DNA of 64,000 nucleotides from Rhizobium deserti (GTDB taxonomy: Bacteria > Pseudomonadota > Alphaproteobacteria > Rhizobiales > Rhizobiaceae), in assembly GCF_004358025.1 (NCBI RefSeq), contig NZ_SMTL01000008.1:1-64000 (forward strand). Direction: 5' to 3'. Made by a program: the position numbers and the translations under genes. This document shows positions 8,997-17,299 of the stretch, piece after piece (position 1 is the first letter of the stretch; each line of letters starts with the position of its first letter). The notes under the pieces were generated by a model. It was not told where the DNA came from and did no database searches. It saw only the letters and a list, made by a program, of their open reading frames with translations.

Positions 8997-10067
8997 ATGA
9001 ACTCGTCCGTACCTGCCATATCCCGTCCGCAGTGGTGGAGGCCCGATCGTCATGCCGATCGCCGGCCCTTCCTCCTGGGACGCAACGCGATCCAGACCTG
9101 TCTGCGCGACTTTTTCAGAACGCGCGACTTCCTGGAGGTGGACACCGCCACCCTTCAGGTCTCCCCCGGCAATGAGACGCATCTGCACGCCTTCTCGACC
9201 GAGGCCCTCACCATCGACGGGCGGGCCGCACCGTTCTATCTTCATACGTCACCTGAATTTGCAGCCAAGAAGCTGCTGGCGGCGGGCGAAGAGCGCATTT
9301 TCACCTTTGCGCATGTTTACCGCAACCGGGAGCGCGGGCGGCTGCATCATCCGGAATTCACGATGCTGGAATGGTACCGGGTGGGCGCTGACTACACGCA
9401 GCTAATGTCCGATTGCGCCGAAATGCTGGCCCTTGCCGCGGAGACGGTCGGGACGAAGAGTTTCACTTTCAACGGCTTCAAGGTCGATCCGTTCGCCGAG
9501 CCGGAGCGGTTGACGCTGGCGGAAGCCTTTGAACGCTGTGCCGGCATTGACCTGCTCGCCTCGGTCGCGGCAAGCGGCGAGACTGACCGTGACGAATTGG
9601 CCGCCGGACTCGCCGAAGCGGGAATCCGCTATGCCACAGACGACAGTTGGGCGGACCTGTTCAGCAAGGTGCTGGTCGAAAGGGTCGAACCCAATCTCGG
9701 CCAGGGCCGCGCCACGATCCTTTGCGAATATCCGATCTCGGAAGCGGCTCTTGCCCGCCCTTCGTCCCGTGATCCGCGCGTGGCTGACCGTTTCGAGCTT
9801 TACGCCTGCGGGGTGGAGCTTGCCAATGCCTTTGGCGAACTGACCGATGCGGGCGAGCAGCGCCGCCGGTTCGAGCACGAGATGGCGGAAAAGGCCCGCA
9901 TCTACGGCGAGACCTATCCGATCGACGAGGATTTCCTCGCCGCACTGAGCATCATGCCTGAGGCGAGCGGCGCAGCCCTCGGCTTCGACCGTCTCGCCAT
10001 GCTGGCAACCGGCGCGACACGGATCGAACAGGTCATGTGGGCGCCCGTCGCGGAGGTTTTTCCATGA
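8997..10067 (+). CDS. epmA: EF-P--(R)-beta-lysine ligase
   Basis: EpmA (GenX/PoxA/YjeA) is a truncated class II lysyl-tRNA synthetase without the anticodon-binding domain. It attaches (R)-beta-lysine to Lys34 of EF-P. The 356 residues show the class II motifs: motif 2 [20 protein letters not shown] near residue 103 and motif 3 [11 protein letters not shown] near residue 330, with LEVDTATLQ near 46. The start ATG 8997 is divergent from efp, with 165 bases between them. The stop codon overlaps the epmB start in ATGA, which indicates translational coupling. Confidence 0.95.
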   Translation: MNSSVPAISRPQWWRPDRHADRRPFLLGRNAIQTCLRDFFRTRDFLEVDTATLQVSPGNETHLHAFSTEALTIDGRAAPFYLHTSPEFAAKKLLAAGEERIFTFAHVYRNRERGRLHHPEFTMLEWYRVGADYTQLMSDCAEMLALAAETVGTKSFTFNGFKVDPFAEPERLTLAEAFERCAGIDLLASVAASGETDRDELAAGLAEAGIRYATDDSWADLFSKVLVERVEPNLGQGRATILCEYPISEAALARPSSRDPRVADRFELYACGVELANAFGELTDAGEQRRRFEHEMAEKARIYGETYPIDEDFLAALSIMPEASGAALGFDRLAMLATGATRIEQVMWAPVAEVFP

Positions 10068-11110
10068 TTCCCGCCCGTTCGTTGAAGACTGCGGAGGAAC
10101 TGGCATCGGCCGGCTTGGTTCATGCGGAGCAAGTGGATGCTATCAAGGCAGTGGCGGAACGATATGCGATCGCCCTCACGCCGACGGTCGTCTCGCTGAT
10201 CGACCGCGCCGAAGCGAGTGATCCAATTGGGCGGCAATTCGTTCCCGATGCGGCGGAACTGGTGACAACGCCGGAGGAACGCGCCGATCCGATCGGAGAT
10301 GAGGCCCACAGCCCGGTCAAAGGCATTGTCCACCGCTATCCGGACCGGGTGCTCCTGAAGGCGGTGCACATCTGCCCCGTTTACTGCCGCTTCTGCTTCC
10401 GGCGCGAAATGGTGGGGCCCAAGGGCGACGGTACGCTTTCATCGGAAGACCTGGATGCCGCCTTCTCCTATATCCGCGAGCACAAGGAAATCTGGGAGGT
10501 CATCCTCACCGGCGGCGATCCTCTGGTTTTGTCGCCCCGGCGGCTGGCAGCCATCATGCGAAGGTTGGCGGCCATCAACCACGTCCGGATCGTCCGCTTC
10601 CACACCCGCGTGCCGGTGGTCGACCCGGATCATGTCGACCAGGCGCTGATCGCGGCGCTCAAGGAAAGCGGCAAGGTCGTCTATGTCGCGCTGCATGCCA
10701 ATCATCCGAGCGAACTGACCGGCAAGGCCCGTGACGCTTGCGCCCGACTGATCGATGCAGGGTTTCCGATGGTGAGCCAGACCGTGCTGCTGCGCGGCGT
10801 CAATGACGATCCGGCCGTACTCGGCGACCTGATGAAGGCTTTCGTCGAGACCCGGGTCAAGCCCTATTACCTGCACCATCCCGACCTCGCACCGGGCACC
10901 AGCCATTTCCGACTCGATATCGCCGAAGGTCAGAAAATCGTTTCCGCCCTTCGCGGCCATATCTCCGGCCTCTGCCAACCGACCTATGTGCTGGACATTC
11001 CCGGCGGCCACGGCAAGACAGTGATCGGCGAAAGCGCCGTTCGCCGCGAAGGCGGCTGCTATTCCGTCAGCGATTTTCGCGGCGAGGCACATGCATACCC
11101 GCCGCGGTGA
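10064..11110 (+). CDS. epmB: EF-P lysine 2,3-aminomutase
   Basis: EpmB is a radical-SAM, PLP-dependent aminomutase (KamA family) that converts (S)-alpha-lysine to (R)-beta-lysine for EF-P modification. The radical-SAM cluster motif CPVYCRFCFRR is at about residue 106. The glycine-rich ILTGGDPL follows, and the PLP lysine is probably the one in DIPGGHGKTVIG near the C-terminus. The 348-residue protein starts at ATG 10064 within the epmA stop. Fermentative lysine 2,3-aminomutases are longer (about 415 residues); the short form and the neighbourhood point to EpmB. Confidence 0.94.
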   Translation: MIPARSLKTAEELASAGLVHAEQVDAIKAVAERYAIALTPTVVSLIDRAEASDPIGRQFVPDAAELVTTPEERADPIGDEAHSPVKGIVHRYPDRVLLKAVHICPVYCRFCFRREMVGPKGDGTLSSEDLDAAFSYIREHKEIWEVILTGGDPLVLSPRRLAAIMRRLAAINHVRIVRFHTRVPVVDPDHVDQALIAALKESGKVVYVALHANHPSELTGKARDACARLIDAGFPMVSQTVLLRGVNDDPAVLGDLMKAFVETRVKPYYLHHPDLAPGTSHFRLDIAEGQKIVSALRGHISGLCQPTYVLDIPGGHGKTVIGESAVRREGGCYSVSDFRGEAHAYPPR

Positions 11111-11423
11111 CGTCTCCGGCTCGGCTTTGCATTCATCCTACGGCTCTTGGAACCGACTTCATCGATTTCTGCCTTCTGCCAACACTCCGCCGCCCCGCAG
11201 TGTCCTGCCGTGGTGTCAAAGATCGAAGAGCCCACACGAATGCGGAACCTCATAGAGTTCTCGGCTCCGCTCTTGTCGAGCTGGAACATCGGCAGGAGTT
11301 TCCTCAAATCCTAGCGAATCCCGCAGCCCGATTTTCACCAGGTTTTTTTCCGGATTTTTATGCTTTCCCGCCTAAGGATGCAGCCAGCGATGATAGCGAA
11401 ACGAACGATCGGGAGATGTCGAG
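11111..11423. other. Intergenic region before the carrier-protein operon
   Basis: These 313 bases hold no credible gene; the frame 11107-11427 lacks coding character. A good ribosome site (GGGAGATG) stands just before the carrier-protein ATG. A promoter for the five-gene operon should lie here, but I cannot pick one out with confidence. Confidence 0.5.
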
Positions 11424-11675
11424 ATGAACGAGACCATTCGCGAACTTCTTGCCAAACTGGGTGGCTTGCCAGTCCCCGTGACAGACTTGGCGGATGACGC
11501 CGACCTTTATGCCGTGGGCCTTTCCTCCTTTGCGTCGGTGCAGCTCATGCTCGGCATTGAGGAAGCCTTCGACCTGGAATTCCCCGACAGCCTGCTGAAC
11601 CGCAAATCTTTTGCCAGCATTGCCGCCATCGAGCAGACGCTGACACAAATCCTCAACAGCAAAGAGGCTGCCTGA
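11424..11675 (+). CDS. Aminoacyl/acyl carrier protein
   Basis: This small acidic protein of 83 residues has the four-helix carrier fold. The phosphopantetheine site is Ser35 in YAVGLSSFASVQLML; the usual GxDSL is changed to GLSSF. Right after it comes IEEAFDLEFPDSLL, the typical helix II/III of carrier proteins. It is the first gene of an operon containing an amino acid:carrier protein ligase, so its cargo is probably an amino acid (glycine or alanine in the characterised relatives) rather than a fatty acid. The stop codon overlaps the next start (TGATG). Confidence 0.85.
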   Translation: MNETIRELLAKLGGLPVPVTDLADDADLYAVGLSSFASVQLMLGIEEAFDLEFPDSLLNRKSFASIAAIEQTLTQILNSKEAA

Positions 11676-12856
11676 TGAGCCTTGCCGCGCTCGCAACCGA
11701 CATGAGCATGAGCCTGCGCGCTCGCCGCGTCGCTGCGGTGGCGGCCGAATTTGCCAACCAGGTGGACCGGGACGCACGGTTCCCGGAAGAGGCCGTTAAC
11801 GCCATGAAGGTCGAGCGCCTGCTCGGCGTCCAGATCCCTCTCCGCTTTGGCGGAGAGAGCGCTTCCATCGAAGAGCTTGCTGAAATCTGCGTCGTTCTCG
11901 GCCAGGCCTGCGCCGCGTCCGCCATGGTCTTTGCCATGCACCAGATCAAGGTTTCCAGCCTTGTGGAACATGGCTGCGAGAGCCCATGGCATATGGACTT
12001 CATGCGCGAGCTTGCTGCACGTCAGTTGCTGGTCGCCTCGGCAACGACGGAGGGTGGCATCGGCGGCAATATGCGAAACTCGATCTGCGCCATCGATGTG
12101 GACGGCAATACCTGCCGACTTATCAAAGATGCGACCGTGATTTCCTATGGCGCCCATGCAGACGTTATCATGGTGACCTCGCGCGCTCACGAAAACGCTG
12201 CCTCCACCGACCAGGTGATGACCGTGTTCAGGCGCGGCCAGTACAGCCTGGAAAAAACCGTCAGCTGGGACACGCTCGGCATGCGCGGCACCTGCTCCGA
12301 CGGTTTCCTGTTCAAGGGCGAAGCGCCGGCCGTGCAGATCTTCCCGAAGCCGTTTGCGGAAATTGCGGCGCAATCCATGCTGGCCAATTCTCATCTGCTC
12401 TGGAGCGCGGTCTGGTACGGCATTGCCGCCGACGCGGTTCTGCGTGCCCAGGCCTTCGTCCGCGCCGCCGCCCGTAAGGCTCCCGGCAGCCAGCCGCCCG
12501 GCGCGCTGCGGCTTGCCGAAGCTGCAAGCCTTCTGCAGCTCTTGAAAGCCAACATCCTCTCCGGCCTGAAAGTCTATGCGGATGCGAAGGCCGATCCCGA
12601 CCAGCTGTCTTCCATGGCTTTTTCGGTCGCCATGAACAACGTCAAGCTGGCCTCCTCGGAAACGATCCTCACCATCATCAACCAGGCGATGATCGTCTGC
12701 GGCATCATGGGCTACAAGAACGGCACGCCTTACAGCCTCGGCCGGCACCTGCGCGACGCCCATTCGGCGCAGCTGATGATCTCCAACGACCGCATCCTCG
12801 GCAATACGTCGACCATGCTTCTCGTGCAGAAACCGGACACCAGCCTCTTCGGCTGA
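11675..12856 (+). CDS. Acyl-CoA dehydrogenase-like flavoprotein
   Basis: This 393-residue protein has the acyl-CoA dehydrogenase fold: an N-terminal helical domain with IPLRFGGESASIEELAEI near residue 50, a middle beta domain (ASATTEGGIGGNMRNS near 121, MRGTCSDGFLFKG near 205), and a C-terminal helical FAD-binding domain ending ISNDRILGNTSTMLL. It is coupled to the carrier-protein gene by a one-base overlap. A flavoprotein beside a carrier protein and its loading enzyme recalls PltE, which oxidises prolyl-S-carrier protein, so the substrate may be a carrier-bound aminoacyl group. That is inference; the sequence alone cannot exclude an ordinary acyl-CoA substrate. Confidence 0.8.
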   Translation: MSLAALATDMSMSLRARRVAAVAAEFANQVDRDARFPEEAVNAMKVERLLGVQIPLRFGGESASIEELAEICVVLGQACAASAMVFAMHQIKVSSLVEHGCESPWHMDFMRELAARQLLVASATTEGGIGGNMRNSICAIDVDGNTCRLIKDATVISYGAHADVIMVTSRAHENAASTDQVMTVFRRGQYSLEKTVSWDTLGMRGTCSDGFLFKGEAPAVQIFPKPFAEIAAQSMLANSHLLWSAVWYGIAADAVLRAQAFVRAAARKAPGSQPPGALRLAEAASLLQLLKANILSGLKVYADAKADPDQLSSMAFSVAMNNVKLASSETILTIINQAMIVCGIMGYKNGTPYSLGRHLRDAHSAQLMISNDRILGNTSTMLLVQKPDTSLFG

Positions 12857-12905
12857 CGCCCACTCGTCACGTCAACGCACATCTTGAAACGAATGAGGTG
12901 AAGCC

Positions 12906-13817
12906 ATGGACATGCAAATCTCCTTTCTCGACCGCCTGTTCGATGCCGGCCTGCTGATCGATACGGGTGTCGATGGACTTTATGGCCGCAGCGGCCATTT
13001 CGAAGACGTCATCGCCGCCTTCGAACGGCTGATCGACAAAGTCGGTGGCGGCGACGGCGCCGAAGCCATGCGCTTCCCGCCGGGCATGAACCGCGAATTC
13101 TTCGAAAAAAGCGGCTACATGAAAAGCTTTCCGCAATTGGCCGGCACGGTCCACTCCTTCTGCGGCAACGAGCTCGACCATATGAGCCTGCTGAAATGCA
13201 TGGAGGTCGGCGAGGAGGACTGGACGGCGGGCCAGCAGGCAACCGATATCGTGCTGACGCCGGCGGCCTGCTATCCGCTCTATCCGACGATTGCCCGCCG
13301 CGGTAACCTTCCGGCCGGCGGCGCTCTTTTCGACCTGCAAAGCTATTGCTTCCGGCATGAGCCATCCAAGGACCCGGCGCGCCAGCAGCTGTTTCGCATG
13401 CGCGAATATGTCTGCATGGGCACCGAAAGCCATGTCACCGACTTCCGCCAGCTGTGGATGGATCGCGGCGTCGAGATGATGAAGTCGGTCGGCCTCGAGG
13501 TCGAGATCGACATCGCCAACGACCCGTTCTTCGGCCGGGCCGGCAAGATGCTGGTCAACAACCAGCGCGACCAGAACCTCAAATTCGAGCTGCTGATCCC
13601 GATCACCTCCGCAGCCAAGCCGACCGCCTGCATGAGCTTCAACTATCATCAGGACTCGTTCGGTCAGAAATGGGGCCTGAACCTCGTCGACGGCAGTGTC
13701 GCCCATACGGCCTGCGTCGGCTTCGGCCTGGAGCGCATCGCGCTGGCGCTCTTCCACACCCATGGGCTCGACGTGAAGCAATGGCCGGAACATGTCCGGT
13801 CGACACTCTGGGGCTGA
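12906..13817 (+). CDS. Amino acid--[carrier protein] ligase (seryl-tRNA synthetase-like)
   Basis: This is a class II aminoacyl-tRNA-synthetase relative of 303 residues that resembles the catalytic core of archaeal-type SerRS and lacks the tRNA-binding arm. Enzymes of this family (described in Bradyrhizobium and Agrobacterium) activate glycine or alanine with ATP and load it onto the phosphopantetheine of a neighbouring carrier protein instead of tRNA. The zinc-site residues expected for the family are present: Cys122 ([10 protein letters not shown]), Glu167 ([10 protein letters not shown]) and Cys270 ([17 protein letters not shown]). The last stretch also contains motif 3. ATG 12906 follows GAGGTG. 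The gene sits 50 bases after the flavoprotein gene and 5 before the DUF1839 gene. Confidence 0.9.
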   Translation: MDMQISFLDRLFDAGLLIDTGVDGLYGRSGHFEDVIAAFERLIDKVGGGDGAEAMRFPPGMNREFFEKSGYMKSFPQLAGTVHSFCGNELDHMSLLKCMEVGEEDWTAGQQATDIVLTPAACYPLYPTIARRGNLPAGGALFDLQSYCFRHEPSKDPARQQLFRMREYVCMGTESHVTDFRQLWMDRGVEMMKSVGLEVEIDIANDPFFGRAGKMLVNNQRDQNLKFELLIPITSAAKPTACMSFNYHQDSFGQKWGLNLVDGSVAHTACVGFGLERIALALFHTHGLDVKQWPEHVRSTLWG

Positions 13818-13822
13818 AAGCC

Positions 13823-14812
13823 ATGGCCGATACCGCTGTCTTCCCTGCGCTCGATCCGGCCGGCCATATCCCGCACGCCCTGCATTCGGCGGAGCGGATC
13901 TGGCCGGAAACCAATTGCTATGTCGATCTGTGGATCGAAGTTCTGGCGGCGCAGGGCCTGCCGCCCGAGGCCATGCTCGGCTTTACGTTGACGCAGGATT
14001 TCGAAGGCGACCAGTTCACCTTCTTCAAGGTGCCGCTGGAAGATCTCGAGGCGCTGTACGGCATTCGGGTGACCGAGCTGGCGATCTTCGACCGGCCGGA
14101 ACGGCATGTGACCGAGCAGATCGTGCGCGGCCGGCTGGCGCTGCTCGAGCTCGACAGCTTCCATCTTCCCGATACGCGCGGCCTCACCTACCGCCAGGAG
14201 CACGGCAAGACCACGGTTGCCATCAACCGTCTCGACCTGCAGGCACGCGAGCTGGATTACTTCCACAATGGTGGCTTCTTCACCCTGTCGGGCGATGACT
14301 TCGACGGTCTGTTTCAGCTTAAAGCGGCGCCGGAAGCACTGCCTTTCCTGCCTTATACGGAGTTTGCCAAGTTTCCGGCCGCTTATCCGGATGCAAGGAC
14401 GACCCGGGAAACGGCTTGGAGACTGTTGCGGCATCATTTCGCCCGTCGGCCGGCAAGCAATCCGATCCGGGCATTTGCGACCGTCTTTCCGGCGCAGGTG
14501 ACGCAGCTGGCGGAGCGGGATTTCAGCGTCTTCCACAAATATGCCTTCAACACGCTGCGCCAGTTCGGCGCCAATTTCGAACTGCTGGCAAGCCATCTTG
14601 CCTGGCTCAATCACGCAGCCTTTGCGGAGCCGGAACGCCAGGCGATCCGGATTGCCGAAATCGCCAAATCGACGCAGTTCCAGCTGGCCCGTGCGGTGGC
14701 GCGCAAGAGGTTCGAGCCGCTTCCGGCCGTGCTTGAACCCGCTGCGGAAGCCTGGGACCTGCTGATGACTGACCTGGCGCGCACGCTCCACCGCTCCCGC
14801 GAGGCTGCGTGA
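13823..14812 (+). CDS. DUF1839 family protein, possible aminoacyl-carrier transferase
   Basis: A 329-residue protein with no signal peptide. The N-terminal half resembles papain/C39-like folds of the BtrH type: Cys32 in PETNCYVDLWIEVL at a helix start, a central LLELDSFHLPDTRGLTYRQ strand pair, His127 in QEHGKTTVAINRLD, and then a FFTLSGDDFDGLF segment. BtrH moves an aminoacyl chain from a carrier protein to a sugar-type acceptor; by analogy this protein may unload the aminoacyl group. That is my inference from the residue pattern. The C-terminal half is helical and unassigned. The start is ATG 13823; an open frame runs further upstream, but it covers the ligase gene. Its stop overlaps the GH2 start (GTGA). 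Confidence 0.8.
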   Translation: MADTAVFPALDPAGHIPHALHSAERIWPETNCYVDLWIEVLAAQGLPPEAMLGFTLTQDFEGDQFTFFKVPLEDLEALYGIRVTELAIFDRPERHVTEQIVRGRLALLELDSFHLPDTRGLTYRQEHGKTTVAINRLDLQARELDYFHNGGFFTLSGDDFDGLFQLKAAPEALPFLPYTEFAKFPAAYPDARTTRETAWRLLRHHFARRPASNPIRAFATVFPAQVTQLAERDFSVFHKYAFNTLRQFGANFELLASHLAWLNHAAFAEPERQAIRIAEIAKSTQFQLARAVARKRFEPLPAVLEPAAEAWDLLMTDLARTLHRSREAA

Positions 14813-17235
14813 CGGCTGTGCGGTTCCTCGACGGAGAGATCAGCCTGCTTGACACGGGCTGGTCGCTGACCCTGTCGGCGTCCGGCGCTTATGCCAGACC
14901 GCTGGATATTCCCGCCGCGACCGAAGCCATACCCGCAGCCGTACCCGGCACAGTCGCGTCGGCGCTCGAATCTGCCGGCCGTTTTAAACGTAATGAGCCC
15001 CCGCCGCTGATCGACAAGGATGCCTGGTACCGGCGGCCGCTTGCGGGCGAGACGCCCGGGCCGGCTGTGCTGCGTTTCGAAGGTCTTGCTACGGTCGCCG
15101 AGGTTTTTTTGGGCGAGGAAGTCATCCTGTCTTCGGACAGCATGTTCGAAAGTCATGATGTCGCCGTGGAACTGACGGGAAACGATATTCTGTCCATCTG
15201 CTTTCGCGCCTTGAAGCCGCATCTGGACAAGCCCGGCCCCCGGGCCCGCTGGCGGCCGAGCCTGATGAACAACCAGGGCCTGCGCCTCATTCGCACCACG
15301 GCACTCGGCTTCATGCCGGGCTGGGCGCCGCAGGTTCATGCGGTCGGCCCCTGGCGCCCGGTTTCGCTGATCCGTCCGGGAATGCACCAGATCTCCCAGC
15401 TTTCGGTTTCCGCCGGCCTGGAGGAGAAAGCCGGCGTCCTGAGGGTCGGCTTCGAATATGACGGACCGGCTGCGGATCTGCGCCTGGCGTGCAACGGCCG
15501 TGAAACAATCTGCAGGGCGAGCGAGGGGCGATACTCGGCCGAGCTTTGCTTGCCGGACATCGAAGCCTGGTGGCCTCACACGCATGGGAAGCCGAGCCTC
15601 TACGAGGTGACGCTGCGCATTGCGCGCCAGGAATTCCTTGTCGCCCGCACCGGCTTCCGCAGTGTCCTGACGGATCGCGGCGCCGACGGCAAGGATTTCG
15701 CCCTCCTGGTCAACGGCGAGAAGATTTTCTGCCGCGGCGCCGTCTGGACAACAGCCGATATCGTGAGCCTGCCCGGCGACCGCGCCTCCTACCAGCCATG
15801 GCTGAGGGCTGCTGCGGATGCGGGCATGAACATGATCCGCATACCCGGCATCGCGGCTTATGAAAGTTCAGACTTCTTCCGGCTCTGCGACGAGCTGGGA
15901 ATAATGGTCTGGCAGGATCTGATGTTTGCCAATTTCGACTATCCGGCCGCCGATCCGGATTTCATGATTCACGTGAAATCCGAAGTCCGGCAATTGTTGC
16001 AGGCAGTGCAAGCCTCGCCGTCGCTGGCCATCCTCTGCGGCGGCAGCGAAATCTACCAGCAGGGCGCCATGCTGGGATTGCCGGAGCGAATCTGGAAAGG
16101 CGCGTTCTGGGAAGAATTTCTTGCCGGGCTGGCGGCTGAGCATTGCCTAGACTTGCCCTATGTGCCGAACTCGCCGTCCGGCGGCACCTTGCCCTTCTTC
16201 TCCAACGCCGGCATTGCCCATTATTACGGCGTTGGCGCCTACAAGCGACCGCTCGACGATGCGCGACGCGCCAATATTCGCTTTGCCGCCGAATGCCTTG
16301 CCTTTTCCAATCTATCGGCCAGGGGAAGGCTGGCGGGTGGAAAGGCCGGGATCCCGCGAGACGCGGGAGCCGACTGGGATTTCGAAGATGTGCGGGATCA
16401 TTACCTGCAGGTACTCTACAACGTGGACCCAGGTCGGCTTCGCCAGGAGGATTTCGACCGCTATCTCAAACTCTCCCGCGCCGTCACCGGCGAGGTGATG
16501 GAAGCGACCTTCGCCGAGTGGCGGATGCCGCGCTCCTCCTGCAACGGGGCTCTTGTCTTCACCTATCAGGATGTCATGGATGGTCCCGGTTGGGGCGTCG
16601 TTGGCACCGACGGGGAGCCGAAACCCGCCTGGCATGCGCTGAGGCGCGCCTTTCGGCCGGTTCATCTTGTGTTTTCCGACGAAGGCAATAACGGCCTCGA
16701 CATCCATATCCTGAACGAGACGGCCAAGCCGCTTGACGCGGTAATCGAGGTGACCTGCCTGCGGGATGGCCGGGTTCCCGTCGTATCGGGTCGCCGCGCA
16801 TTGACCCTCACGGCCCGCGGCAGCGAGAGCCTGGCCTGTACCGATCTGTTTGGCGCCTTCTTCGACACCAGTTACGCTTACCGTTTCGGCCCGCCATCGC
16901 ATGACGTCACCGTGGCACGGCTAAGCGACGCGGAAACGGGACGTATCGTCGCGGAAGCTTTCCATTTTCCGCTGGGACGGGCAAAGGCGATCCATGAGGC
17001 GACATTAGCCACCATCTTGACCCAGGACGGCGAAGAATTGCGACTGGAGATTTCCAGCGACGTCTTCGCCCAATCCGTCAGTATCGATGCGCCTGGCTTC
17101 CGGGCTTCGGACAACTGGTTCCATCTGTCGCCGGATAGACCGAAAGTCATCCACCTTGTATCTTGCAGCAATGCGAGCCTGCAGCCCAAAGGCACGGTCC
17201 GATCACTCGGCAGTGGGCCAGTCGTGCATTTTTGA
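14809..17235 (+). CDS. Glycoside hydrolase family 2 protein (beta-mannosidase-like)
   Basis: This 808-residue protein has the GH2 layout: an N-terminal sugar-binding jelly-roll (SWYRRPL-like DAWYRRPL near residue 67, VAEVFLGEEVI), an immunoglobulin-like domain, and a TIM barrel from about residue 290 (MNMIRIPG, ELGIMVWQDLMFANFDY). The likely acid/base is Glu414 in ILCGGSEIYQQ. A second Glu, Glu495 in RFAAECLAFSN, is where the nucleophile is expected. Both motifs are degenerate against classical mannosidases (WNGNNE, SEFG). There is no signal peptide, so it should act in the cytoplasm. It starts with GTG 14809 overlapping the DUF1839 stop and is the last gene of the carrier-protein operon, suggesting a glycoside is the acceptor or product. 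Confidence 0.85.
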   Translation: MTAVRFLDGEISLLDTGWSLTLSASGAYARPLDIPAATEAIPAAVPGTVASALESAGRFKRNEPPPLIDKDAWYRRPLAGETPGPAVLRFEGLATVAEVFLGEEVILSSDSMFESHDVAVELTGNDILSICFRALKPHLDKPGPRARWRPSLMNNQGLRLIRTTALGFMPGWAPQVHAVGPWRPVSLIRPGMHQISQLSVSAGLEEKAGVLRVGFEYDGPAADLRLACNGRETICRASEGRYSAELCLPDIEAWWPHTHGKPSLYEVTLRIARQEFLVARTGFRSVLTDRGADGKDFALLVNGEKIFCRGAVWTTADIVSLPGDRASYQPWLRAAADAGMNMIRIPGIAAYESSDFFRLCDELGIMVWQDLMFANFDYPAADPDFMIHVKSEVRQLLQAVQASPSLAILCGGSEIYQQGAMLGLPERIWKGAFWEEFLAGLAAEHCLDLPYVPNSPSGGTLPFFSNAGIAHYYGVGAYKRPLDDARRANIRFAAECLAFSNLSARGRLAGGKAGIPRDAGADWDFEDVRDHYLQVLYNVDPGRLRQEDFDRYLKLSRAVTGEVMEATFAEWRMPRSSCNGALVFTYQDVMDGPGWGVVGTDGEPKPAWHALRRAFRPVHLVFSDEGNNGLDIHILNETAKPLDAVIEVTCLRDGRVPVVSGRRALTLTARGSESLACTDLFGAFFDTSYAYRFGPPSHDVTVARLSDAETGRIVAEAFHFPLGRAKAIHEATLATILTQDGEELRLEISSDVFAQSVSIDAPGFRASDNWFHLSPDRPKVIHLVSCSNASLQPKGTVRSLGSGPVVHF

Positions 17236-17299
17236 AAATAACTGCAGCGACTTCGGCAACGTTATGGTCTGTCCCCGCACCGCAAGGAATTTCCTTAGG

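Noticed and set aside
8832-9245. N-terminal extension of EF-P by 138 codons
   Set aside because: It overlaps epmA in antisense; EF-P is 185-190 residues, and ATG 8831 has a ribosome site.
11507-12763. Long minus-strand frame of 418 codons
   Set aside because: It is the antisense shadow of the flavoprotein and carrier-protein genes, with low-complexity His/Arg/Gly-rich content, a common artefact in high-GC DNA.
13664-14791. Minus-strand frame of 375 codons opposite the DUF1839 gene
   Set aside because: Shadow frame; the plus-strand protein has coherent motifs and operon coupling.
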